Assembly: GCA_033964015.1 (NCBI GenBank)
Contig: JAWWUD010000097.1
Coordinates: forward strand, 1 to 64,000
Reading direction: 5' to 3'
Length of the DNA: 64,000 bases
From: Scolanthus callimorphus
Lineage: Eukaryota; Cnidaria; Anthozoa; Actiniaria; Edwardsiidae
In this document: positions 23,231 to 32,820 of the stretch, one piece after another
Position numbering within the stretch: position 1 is the stretch's first letter
Layout: the number at the start of each line of letters is the position of its first letter
Notes under the pieces: model-generated
The model's database searches: none
What the model saw: the letters and a program-made list of their open reading frames with translations, nothing else
Told to the model about the DNA's origin: nothing
Translations under genes and position numbers: made by a program

Positions 23231-26200
23231 GTATGGACACCTGGAGTCAATGGAGTGCATGCTCTGTATCATGCAATGGAAACCAGGCCCGCACAAGGCA
23301 GTGTTATTCAAGCGCTTGTATGCCCGAGACCGAAACAAGAGGATGCAACGTCAATGCTTGTCCTTGTAAGTTCTTGTCAGGGGTAGACGCGGAATATTGA
23401 AATTTGGTTTCCGATTACTTTGAATATTTAGAAAACTAGTTTGAATATTTAGAAATCTAGTTTGAACACTTGGGACATTATTTTGAACATTTGACGTCTT
23501 GTTGGAATATGAATATTTTTTGATATTGAATATCAAAACCTGTAAATGTTTTCCCCACTTTTTTTGGCGCTCAGCAATACCACATCGGGCGCTGTGAACG
23601 GACGTCTATTTCACTGCGATATTGCTTAGTTTAGTTTGTGATTTGAAAAAAGTCAGATGGACGAAGTAACAGTTACAGATAAAGGAGAAGTCCTGTATAC
23701 CCTTTCTGTTGGAAAAACGTTAAAAAGGCCAAGAGAACGGAAAAAGACAATCAGACCTTCGGCGTTAAAAGCAGCCCTAAATAACCAATCGCCCACCCAT
23801 ATGTTTCAAAAAATTATATTTATTCCACTATATCTTTTACAGCTGACGCTGCAGTGGCCGCAATAGTTGTGTTTGTCTTATTCGCCGTCTTGGCGGTAAT
23901 TTTAATATGCTATTTCATCACACGAAAACGATGGAAAGCCGCTCATGGAGCAAACAATCGTCAGAGCCAAGATCCCGAGTAAGTACTCATGCGCTACGGT
24001 AGAGTACGTTGCAACTTCCTACCTTCGCGTCTGATCAGCGTCGCGGGATGAAAAGGTCTGAATGAGAATGACGTGGGGAATATGAACAAATCACAACCAC
24101 GGAGCTTTGAGAGTTAAAGGGGCTCTCGCACGATTGATGGCCACTTCTCTGACAAGAAAATAGCTCAAATCGCAATCCAATTCCATCCTCTTGATAACAG
24201 GTCAAAGCAACCTAGAATGCATTTGTCTAACACTTGAAAGGTTTGATTACTACGGGCAATTGTACATGTGTTTTCACGGTTACTATTTTACTTATTTTTT
24301 GTCCACGTTGGACAAATGTTGAGCGTGCATGCGAGAGCCCCTTTAATTCTAGGTTGTTTTGACCTGTTATCAAGAAGATAGAATTGGATTGCGATTTGAA
24401 CTATTTTCTTTTTAAGCTCATATCTCGCCCAGCTACAAGAAATTCGCCGATTCTAATTGCTAAAGGGAATTTTTCCTGCCTCTTTTTTTACTGTTTTCGA
24501 AATAAATCACTCAGCAAGCTGTTAAAAAAAGGAAATTATATCTTCGCCTTGTCGTCTGAGCAAAAATAAACTTTCAACTACAATGGTGGACAAAAGTCGT
24601 TTAGACACACATAAAATTGGTCGGCTATGTCCAAAAGACCTCTCCCCGGTAAACCATCCTGTTTTCACCCCCTCCCCTTTTCAATGTCGAGCTCCGGACA
24701 TTTGCCACCCATGACCAACTTTGAATGGGTGGGGGGAGGGGGACAAAACCATTTCGGGTTTTAGTAGAATTGAAGAGTAATGGATGCAAGTGTCTCAACA
24801 CTTTTGTACGCCATTGTAGCTATGCTATTTGCAGGCGGTGTACCATCTTTGTAATATTTAAAGAAAAGATAATAATGTTTAGTTGAATGAAATACCTTGA
24901 TGGCTCGCCAAATAGACCTGACAGAACACTTGACCCTATGACATTTATCAGACGCGCGAAGGTAGGAACTCGTCTGTAGCATAAGAGGTTGTACCTGCCA
25001 ACTGTCTTTTCGAGTCGAAAACGTGGTTTCGATGGCGAGAAATCGACCGCTTCCTGCTTTTTCGCTGTTAGCATATTCCTTGTTTTCCTTCCAAACTTTC
25101 TAATGGAGTTTTGGATAACTAGCGTTTAGATGATTCGTTGATAAACGTACGCATTGCATTTGCCCATCCTCATAAATGTTCACACAAATGTGACCATTAA
25201 ATCGTTTAATATAATACAATTACAACATTTTGTATTTCGCAGGCATGGAGATCTCTATCGCGAAAGATCGCCGACCAGGGAGAACCCCTATGAGTTTGAA
25301 GATGAAGATCCACCATGGTATGAAAGCTTAAACCATGACAATTTAGGGTATGAGTGGACGTACATGCCGTCTAAAGGTAAAACTCCGGTACATGGAGCAG
25401 GGAAACCACTGGGGAGAGTAGAAAGTCAAAGTCGACCCGGAGGAGCCGGACAAAGCACAGACGATCGACCGGACAGTAGAAGTAGCGATGTTCTACCTCG
25501 GCACAAGGACAAGGAGTACGCGAATTACCCAGGCCGTTCCCCGACTAAACCTCCTGGTAGTCGCGATGAGGAAGGTCCCGGTAGTCTGGACGAAAACTCG
25601 GAGTGGTATTATTACCCGTCGATAAAACCCAAGTTGGACGCCACGGAAACAGCGCCAAAATACGAAAACAGTCCCAAGGAATCAGCACCTCTTTATGAAA
25701 ACAATCCAAACCAACCTGGGATTTTCAATCAAGTGGACGAACCTGGAGACCAGCATTACGCATCCCTAAGACCTGGGGAGGACACACTGCGAGAGATACC
25801 AGGGGAAAGCGGTCTCAAGGGTAGCAACAACGATGAGCACTACGCTCCTCTGAGATCTGACAATCTAGGGTATGAGTGGACGTACATGCCGTCTAAAGGT
25901 AAAAGTCCGGTACATGGATCAGGGAAACCACCGGGGGGATTAGAAAGTCAAAGTCGACCCGGAGGAGCCGAACAAAGCACAGACGATCGACCGGACAGTA
26001 GAAGTAGCGATGTTCTACCTCTGTACAAGGACAAGGAGTATGAGAATTACCCAGGCCGTTTCCCGAGTAAACCTCCAGGTAGTCGAGACGAGGAAAGTCC
26101 CGGTAGTCTGAACGAAAACTCGGAGTGGTATTATTACCCGTCGATAAAACCCAAGTTGGACGCCACGGAAACAGCGCCAAAATACGAAAACAGTCCCAAG

Positions 26201-29200
26201 GAATCAGCACCTCTTTATGAGAACAATCCAAGCCAACCTGGGATTTCCAATCAATTGGACGAACCTGGAGACCAGCATTACGCATCCCTAAGTCCTGGGG
26301 AGGACGCACCGCGAGAGATACCAGGGGAAAGCGGTCTCAAGGGTAGCAACAACGATGAGCACTACGCTCCTCTGAGATCTAGAGAGGAAGAAGGGAACGG
26401 GCAGGGGAGTGGTCCTAATGATCACCACTACGCACCGTTAATGTCTACGGAGGAACCAGAACCACTGTCTGATCAGTTCTATGCCCCTCTCAGGCCTATA
26501 GAAGAGCCGGAAGGTACTCAAGAGTCGTGTCCAGAAAACCCAGAGGATAATGCCTCTTATTATGCGTCGTTATATCGCGAAAAGAAGTCTGGAGTCAATG
26601 AGGAAGATAGCCAAGAGCCAGGTACAGTTTCGGACACTCCACCTGTCAGACCACCCAAGGCAAGGAAGAAAACAAATCAAGAAGACCTTCCTCGATCATC
26701 TGAGAAACGTACAGATAATCCAAGCTCGTCTGAAAAGTTGGGACCAGATACAGTGCAGAAAGACCAAGCTAAGCAGGTACAAACATATTTTAAAAATGCC
26801 AGCCCTAAGGAGGTAAAACCAGCCCTTCGTTTCAAATTTCGAAAGCCCCATTTTGGAGCCTTTCGGCCGCCGTGGCACTGGGGGAAAGATTCCAGTCGCA
26901 AGAAAGCTTTCAACGAGGAAGGCCAGCATGATGGTCCGGCTTTAACAGCTTATCAGTTTCAGGCAGGCAACGCTGCGAATCCGGTTGAAGCTGTCTATTC
27001 AGCTGACCCTAAAGCAGTGAATGCCACTCGGCATGGTTATCCTCCCAAAGCGCTTAATCCTACTCACCTAATTAAACGTACTTGGCCAGCGTCTCCTATG
27101 CAGCCAATTAACACTGCCAAACAAGATGCTTCAGCTAGACCGGATCCAGTTAAACCTACAGACGAACCAGATCCAGCTGTGTCAGTCAACTGCATGCGAC
27201 CAACGAATAAATTGAACCCAGTTTATTCTTCTCCGACACTTGATCCACCTCAGTTGTGGGATGTTCCTCACCAAAACGCTCCTACTCCATCCATTCCTGT
27301 AGAAAATATTAATAAACCAAATTCAGTGAAGCCAGAGGAATCTGCTGTTGCTGCAAGCCCAGTTGCTCAAGCCAGGCCAGTTGATCGAGGGCCGACAAAG
27401 TATGGAATTTCTACTGGAATAGCAAAGCCTATCGATTCCTACCAACCGGTCGATTTTGCTAAATCAGTTGATCCAATCAGACCAGTTGAAACTGTTCGGG
27501 CTTCTGGTCCTCAAAATCCCACCAAGCCAGATAATCCATCCAAATCACATCCAATTAAACTAATCCAACAAGGTAAGCCAAGGACACCAGCTGGTGCGGA
27601 CGAACCAAATGATCCATCGGAGCCAGTTGAACAAACCAAAACAGACGATACAGCTGATCTAACCAAACTTGGTAAGCCAGACTTTCCTGGTAAACCAGTT
27701 GATCCTACCACACCAGATGGTCCAAGGAAGCCTAATATTCCAAGAAACCCAGATGATCTAATCAAACCTGGTAATCCAACCAAGCCTGGTGATCCTTCCA
27801 CACCAAATGGTCTAACGAAGCGTAATATTCCAAGAAACCCAGATGATCCAATCAAACGGGATGATTCAATCAAACCAGACATTCCAGTTGATCCAACAAA
27901 GCTTCGTGATCCTTCCAATCTTTATGAACCAACTGTACCAGATAATCCCAACACTTCAGCTGATCCAACCAAAGCCAATCCAGCCAAACCCAGTGATCTA
28001 ACCAAGACGGGTGATCCGATCAAAGATAGACCAGCAAGACCAAAGGATCTACATAACCCAGATCATCCAACCAAGCAAGCTGATCTGACCAAACCAGCTA
28101 CTCAAGATGACACAGCTGTTCCAACAAAGGCAGATAATCCAAGACAGCAAGTGGATCCTTCCAGGTCTGCTGAGCCAGTCAAGTTAGTTGATCCTGGCGG
28201 TCCAAATGCAAGAAGCAATTCAACTGATCCGAATCACCCACCTAATCCAGCTGACCCTATCAAGCCAAATGGACCAAGCAATTCAACTGATCCTAAGCAC
28301 CTACATCATCCAACAAAGCAAAATGGACCAAGCAACATAACTGACGATCCGAATCACCTACCTACTCCAGCTGATCCTAGCAAGTCAAATGGACCAGGCA
28401 ACTTAAATGATCCGAATCACCCACCTAATCCAGCTGACCCTATCAAGCCAAATGGGCCAAGCAATTCAATTGATCCGAATCACCCACATAATCCAGCTGA
28501 CCCTATCAAGCCAAATGGGCCAAGCAATTCAACTGATCCGAATCACCCACATAATCCAGCTGACCCTATCAAGCCAAATGGGCCAAGCAATTCAACTGAT
28601 CCGAATCACCCACATAATCCAGCTTACCCTATCAAGCCAAATGGGCCAAGCAATTCAACTGATCCGAATCACCCACATAATCCAGCTGACCCTATCAAGC
28701 CAAATGGGCCAAGCAATTCAACTGATCCGAATCACCCACATAATCCGGCTGATCCTAGCAAGTCAAATGGACCAGGCAACTCAACTGATCCGAATCACCC
28801 ACATAATCCAGCTGACCCTATCAAGCCAAATGGGCCAAGCAATTCAACTGATCCGAATCACCTACATAATCCAGCTGATCCTACCAAACCAAATGGACCA
28901 GGCAACTCAAGTGATCCGAATCACCCACATAATCCAGCTGATCCTACCAAACCAAATGGATCAGGCAACTCAACTGATCCGAATCACCCACCTAATCCAG
29001 CTGATCCTACCAAACCAAATGGACCAGGCAACTCAACTGATCCGAATCACCCACCTAATCCAGGTGATCCTACCAAACCAAATGGACCAGGCAACTCAAC
29101 TGATCCGAATCACCTACATAATCCTACCAAGCCAAATGGAAAAAGCAATTCAACTTATCCGAATAACCCACCTAATCCAGCCGATCCTACCAAGCCTAAT

Positions 29201-29725
29201 GGTGCAAACAATTCAACTGATCCTAAGCACCAACATTATCCTACCAAGCCAAATGACCCAAGCAAATCAACTGATCCGATTCGCCCACCTAATCCAACCA
29301 TGCCAAATGACCCAAGCAGATCTGGTGTACCAGCCAAGTCAGTTAATCCTGCTAAAAACGAACCAACAGAATCTGATCCCAGTCGTCCAGGCAAGGCAAA
29401 TGATCCTAACCCACCACGTGCACCAACCATGCCAGCTCATCCAGCAAAATCATGTGAACCCAATGCACCCGCTGATCCAAATGAAAGTGACGAGGAGCTA
29501 CCCAATTTCGACAAGGCAAGCCCTGAGAAAGAGAACACGGACCGAGTCTCCCCCACCGAGAGTATTCGAGAGGTGTCGATGTGGTTTGATGCGGAATCTC
29601 CCGAACCCGGGAGTTCACCAGTTAATCACACAATCCCAGAAAGCCCCTTCTTCGATTTCTTCGACACTAAATCACATGACGATCCAGACTTGGCAAGAAA
29701 TAAACTAGACTCCTATCTCTACTAA
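23231..29725 (+). CDS. TSP1-domain type I membrane protein with giant repetitive tail (three exons seen)
   Basis: Exons 23231-23365 (TSP1, phase 1-1), 23843-23978 (TM, phase 1-2) and 25243-29725 (tail) join to 1,584 residues. The TSP1 domain is TWSQWSACSVSCNGNQ ... RTRQC ... RGCNVNACP. The TM segment is VAAIVVFVLFAVLAVILICY followed by ITRKRWK, so the tail is cytoplasmic. Tail layout: a Tyr-rich part (25243-26600) with eight YxxL motifs, several YEN (Grb2-type pYxN) motifs and a 522-bp duplication; then an SH3-ligand-like PPVRPPKARKK; then a Pro-Lys-Asp-rich part (27000-28200); then about 17 copies of a 21-residue NPADPxKPNGPxNSTDPNHP unit (28210-29280); then an acidic C-terminus. It looks like a receptor or scaffold whose tail recruits SH2/SH3 partners, but the function is unproven. 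The 5' exons were not found. Confidence 0.75.
24112..24415. mobile_element. Inverted-repeat element in the TSP1 gene intron
   Basis: TTAAAGGGGCTCTCGCACG at about 24114 is answered by GCATGCGAGAGCCCCTTTAA near 24328-24347. A second inverted pair (AAATCGCAATCCAATTCCAT near 24170 and ATAGAATTGGATTGCGATTT near 24378) is also present, so the arms are partly rearranged. It is non-coding. Confidence 0.65.
25337..26380 (+). repeat. 522-bp in-frame tandem duplication within the tail exon
   Basis: Units 25337-25858 and 25859-26380 are nearly identical, encoding 174 residues each from DNLGYEWTYMPSKGK to DEHYAPLRS. Each unit carries WTYMPS, YYYPS, two YEN motifs, one YASL and one YAPL. Low divergence implies a recent duplication or ongoing conversion. 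Confidence 0.92.
28210..29280 (+). repeat. 63-bp coding minisatellite (about 17 units)
   Basis: The unit encodes NPADPIKPNGPSNSTDPNHPH. Central units (about 28430-28750) are almost identical at the DNA level; the edges are diverged and some units are shortened. Because 63 is a multiple of 3, another forward frame also stays open across the array. Confidence 0.92.
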
Positions 29726-30489
29726 AGAGCGCTAATGATTGACGTACAGCCACAGATTAGGTCGACATCGCAGTATAAGTCCATGAAAGCGCCCGTCTGG
29801 AATTGCGCAGTCGCCAAAAACATCGACACCTATTGACGACACTATTCGTAGGGTCGTCGAAGAACAATACAAGAAAAAAGAGAAACAAACATGCACACTG
29901 TTTTAAATAATGGGCACATTTCATTTCACAGGAAACGTTTTAAAGACAGTTAAGACAGTTTGACACCAAAACTGCAAAATTTACATAACGTTTTAAAAGA
30001 AAAAGTCCAAAGAAAGGTGTCCTGCTTGCTTTGGAAAGCATAGCTGATAATATTCATTATCACAACACTACTCTGAAACCTTTCCTTGAAGAACAAAGAT
30101 AACAAGAAATACATTGAAGCAATATATTTATTTATATAAACACATTGTATTCTAAACACATTGTATTTTAATTATGTCCTCTGATGCGCATTCTTACATG
30201 GTCATAGTATGTAACAAGTTGTGACCATAATTGAAACCACGAGGTCCCCTATAATACGATTACTCCGGCATCAAACACCATTGTAACCAAAGTTTCCTGT
30301 AATACGAGCAATACATTTTAAATAAAATAAAAACTAAACCCTTTTATGCATTATCATTTTTATCGGGAGACTGTTAATATTCGCCTGTGGTGGGACAAAT
30401 GGTATGAGTAGAAACGAGTCAGCTATTCAAGACACGAAACATTTTATGCGTCCGATACACACGAGTTCGATGTTTCCTAGTTTAGCCAC
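29726..30489. other. 3' flank of the TSP1 tail gene, likely 3' UTR
   Basis: Non-coding AT-rich sequence after the stop at 29723-29725. An AATAAA-type signal occurs at about 30321-30327. No other feature is supported. Confidence 0.4.
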
Positions 30490-30610
30490 TAAAGGGCCGT
30501 TCACACGGCGCGATTTCAGCTGCGATCTGAGGTGCGATTTCTGTGGCTATGACATCTCATGGCGATGTCATATCGCGCAGTGTGAACGGCCGGCGATCTT
30601 ATGTAATATT

Positions 30611-30740
30611 TAAAAGCCGACTATGAGGACTTGACGGGATTTCAAAGTCCGCGCAATTAGTTCCAGTCCGAGGCGAAGCCGAGGACTGGAACTAATTGCG
30701 TGGGCTTTGAAATCCCGTCAAGTCCGAATAGAAGGCTTTT
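30611..30740. repeat. Long hairpin
   Basis: The arms AAAAGCCGACTATGAGGACT / AGTCCGAATAGAAGGCTTTT and GCGCAATTAGTTCCAGTCC / GGACTGGAACTAATTGCG are inverted, with an apex near 30674 (AGGCGAAGCC). It is a foldback element nested in 30493-32116. Confidence 0.88.
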
Positions 30741-30946
30741 GAATTACTTCAAATACTCAATAATTATTCATGACCTAATTAGCCAACACAGAGGGAAAAC
30801 GATCAATGTTGAAACATCTCCATTCAAATTTTTTAGACATTTGAAATACTCAGATAATAGCCTGTGACATAATATTCAATCACCAACCCCTCTGTACCCT
30901 ACCTAAACAACAGGATTTATCAATATAATCTTATTTTTTTACTTGT

Positions 30947-31690
30947 GAAACTTGCGTCACTAGTCATGCGCAGAAGTGAAAAGGTCAAGATTGTCTCCAT
31001 AAAGCCTGTCCCACACGGAAGTTGGCGGCGCACATGCATATAGTCTGGAACAAGGTCCTTTGTATTATATTTCTCCTAGAGAGGAGACCCGTGTTCTCAC
31101 GTAACGGTTTCTACAGTCTGCCATTGTACGGTGCAAAGACTGAGTAGTAGAAAAACATTTCGATGGTGAGGGCCTTGAAATTATGAATATTATGAACTTG
31201 GATTGTGTCACTAGTCATGCGCAGAAGTGAAAAGATGAAGAGTGTTTCCATAAAGACTCTGTCCCACATGGAGGTTGGCGGCGCACACGCATATAGTCGC
31301 GAACAAAAATTATTTGTATTTCTTCTCACAGAGGAGGCTTTTGTCTGCTCATGGAGCGTTTCCTACGGTCTGCCTTTGCACGGCGCAAAGAATGACTACT
31401 AGAAAACTCAGCGAGGGCGAGGACCTTGAAATTATATAAATTATGAACTTGGATTGCGTCACTAGTCATGCGCAGAAGTGAAAAGTTCAAGAGTGTTTCC
31501 ATAAAGCCTGTCCCACATGGAGGTTGGCGGCGCAAAAGCATATAGTCTCGAACAAAAATTCTTTGTATTGACTTCTTCGAGAGAGGAGACTTTTGTCTTT
31601 TCACGGAGCGGTTCCTACGGTCCGGCTTTGCACGGCGCAAAGAATGACTAGTAGAAACTTTTCGAGGATGAGGACCTTGAAATTATGAAT
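30947..31690. repeat. Three tandem copies of a 247-bp unit
   Basis: CACTAGTCATGCGCAGAAGT occurs at about 30958, 31208 and 31459. Each is followed by GGTTGGCGGCGCA or a close variant, TATAGTC, a GAGAGGAG block and GCACGGCGCAAAG. Open frames across the units on the minus strand are artefacts. Confidence 0.85.
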
Positions 31691-31763
31691 ATTCATAGTT
31701 CAAAGGTCCTTGGATCTAGAAATTTTTTCTAGATCCAAGGACCTTTGAACTATGAATATTCAT
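31685..31763. repeat. Perfect 36-bp-arm palindrome
   Basis: The left arm 31685-31720 and right arm 31728-31763 are exact reverse complements with a 7-nt loop. Each arm contains CAAAGGTCCTTGGATCTAGA or its complement. A partial third copy (AGTTCAAAGGTCCTTGGA) follows directly. Confidence 0.93.
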
Positions 31764-32122
31764 AGTTCAAAGGTCCTTGGACCTTGAAAAGTTTTCAAGT
31801 CCCACTTGCAGTATCTTCCTGGGATTTCAAGGTACTGCACGTGGTACAAAATGAGAGCTCTGGTTGGCTGATTAGGTCATGAATAATTAATGAGTATTTG
31901 AAGGCGATTTCACTTGCGATGTCGCCGCGACGTCGCAGGCGTTTTGAAAATGTTCAAATTCCACTGCGGTGCGGATGCGATTTCTTCAGATCGCCAACAA
32001 ACTGACAAATATCGCAGAGCCAAATCGCCGACCGTTCACACCGCGCGATATGACGCCGACGATCGCCGCAAAAATCGCACCTCAAATCGCAACTGAGATC
32101 GCGCCGTGTGAACGGCCACTAA

Positions 32123-32820
32123 GGGATACACCTAGTACACAATGTGCCGCGCTACATGAGCCTAGTGTGTATTTCCCTTGCCTATAGGCGGATATCTTGT
32201 GACGTCAATGTTTACCTTTTTAAAGAAATAGTGCAAATCAGCAAGCGTGACGGGGCTAGAAAAAGAATTTTTCTGAATTTCAATAGCGCCTGTAGAATGA
32301 AGCGTAATTAGAACGTTTTACGTTCGTCATCCGAATTATGAGCGCATTGCGGGAAGTTCAATTTACAGAAAACATGTGGGCTAATAAGCCTCTTGTCACC
32401 CAATAAATTCAAGGCTTTTGAGAAAGTCTCTTTGCTCTTGAAAAATATCATCAAAATTGCTACTCCCAAGAACGTATTAACGTTTTCATAAAGTTTTGGA
32501 GGTTCTGCGAAGGAATTTAAAAATGAGTGGATTGCTGTGTGGCAAAAGGCTCATTAACCCACATTTTCTCTCATGTTCTCTCTACAAATGAAAATTGAAC
32601 TGCGCCGTTACAATTGAATGTACAACCTTCAAATTTTCTGAGTGGGCTTCATAGATTTTCCGCTATTGATATTCAGTAATGATCTCCTTCGAACATTCTG
32701 AATCTAGATCCTGTTTGAGTTCAGACTGTAAACAAAGGATCCTCCTATACTCTTCTGGAATCACTTCTCTATGGCATAAGAGCTTTACAAATTTGATAAG
32801 CTGCTGACTTGCAGTTTTGA
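32123..32820. other. 3' flank of ZPR1, no other feature
   Basis: Non-coding sequence between the composite element and the ZPR1 stop codon. It probably includes the ZPR1 3' UTR on the minus strand. Nothing else is recognised. Confidence 0.4.

Larger units (their letters stand above)
30493..32116. mobile_element. Composite TIR element with nested repeats
   Basis: The left end GGGCCGTTCACACGGCGCGAT and the right end ATCGCGCCGTGTGAACGGC (ending about 32116) are inverted. CACTAA flanks both ends (30487-30492 and 32117-32122), a probable target-site duplication. The interior holds a 130-bp hairpin, three 247-bp tandem units and a 36-bp perfect palindrome, listed separately. Outside the ends, CCTAGTTTAGCCAC recalls the MITE at 46741-47001, so this may be an insertion into another element. 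No transposase frame is seen. Confidence 0.6.

Noticed and set aside
28407..29708. A 433-codon forward open frame overlapping the tail repeat
   Set aside because: It is a shadow frame kept open by the 63-bp repeat period. The other frame has the splice junction, domain context and a non-repetitive C-terminus. I list it only as something Ribo-seq could test.
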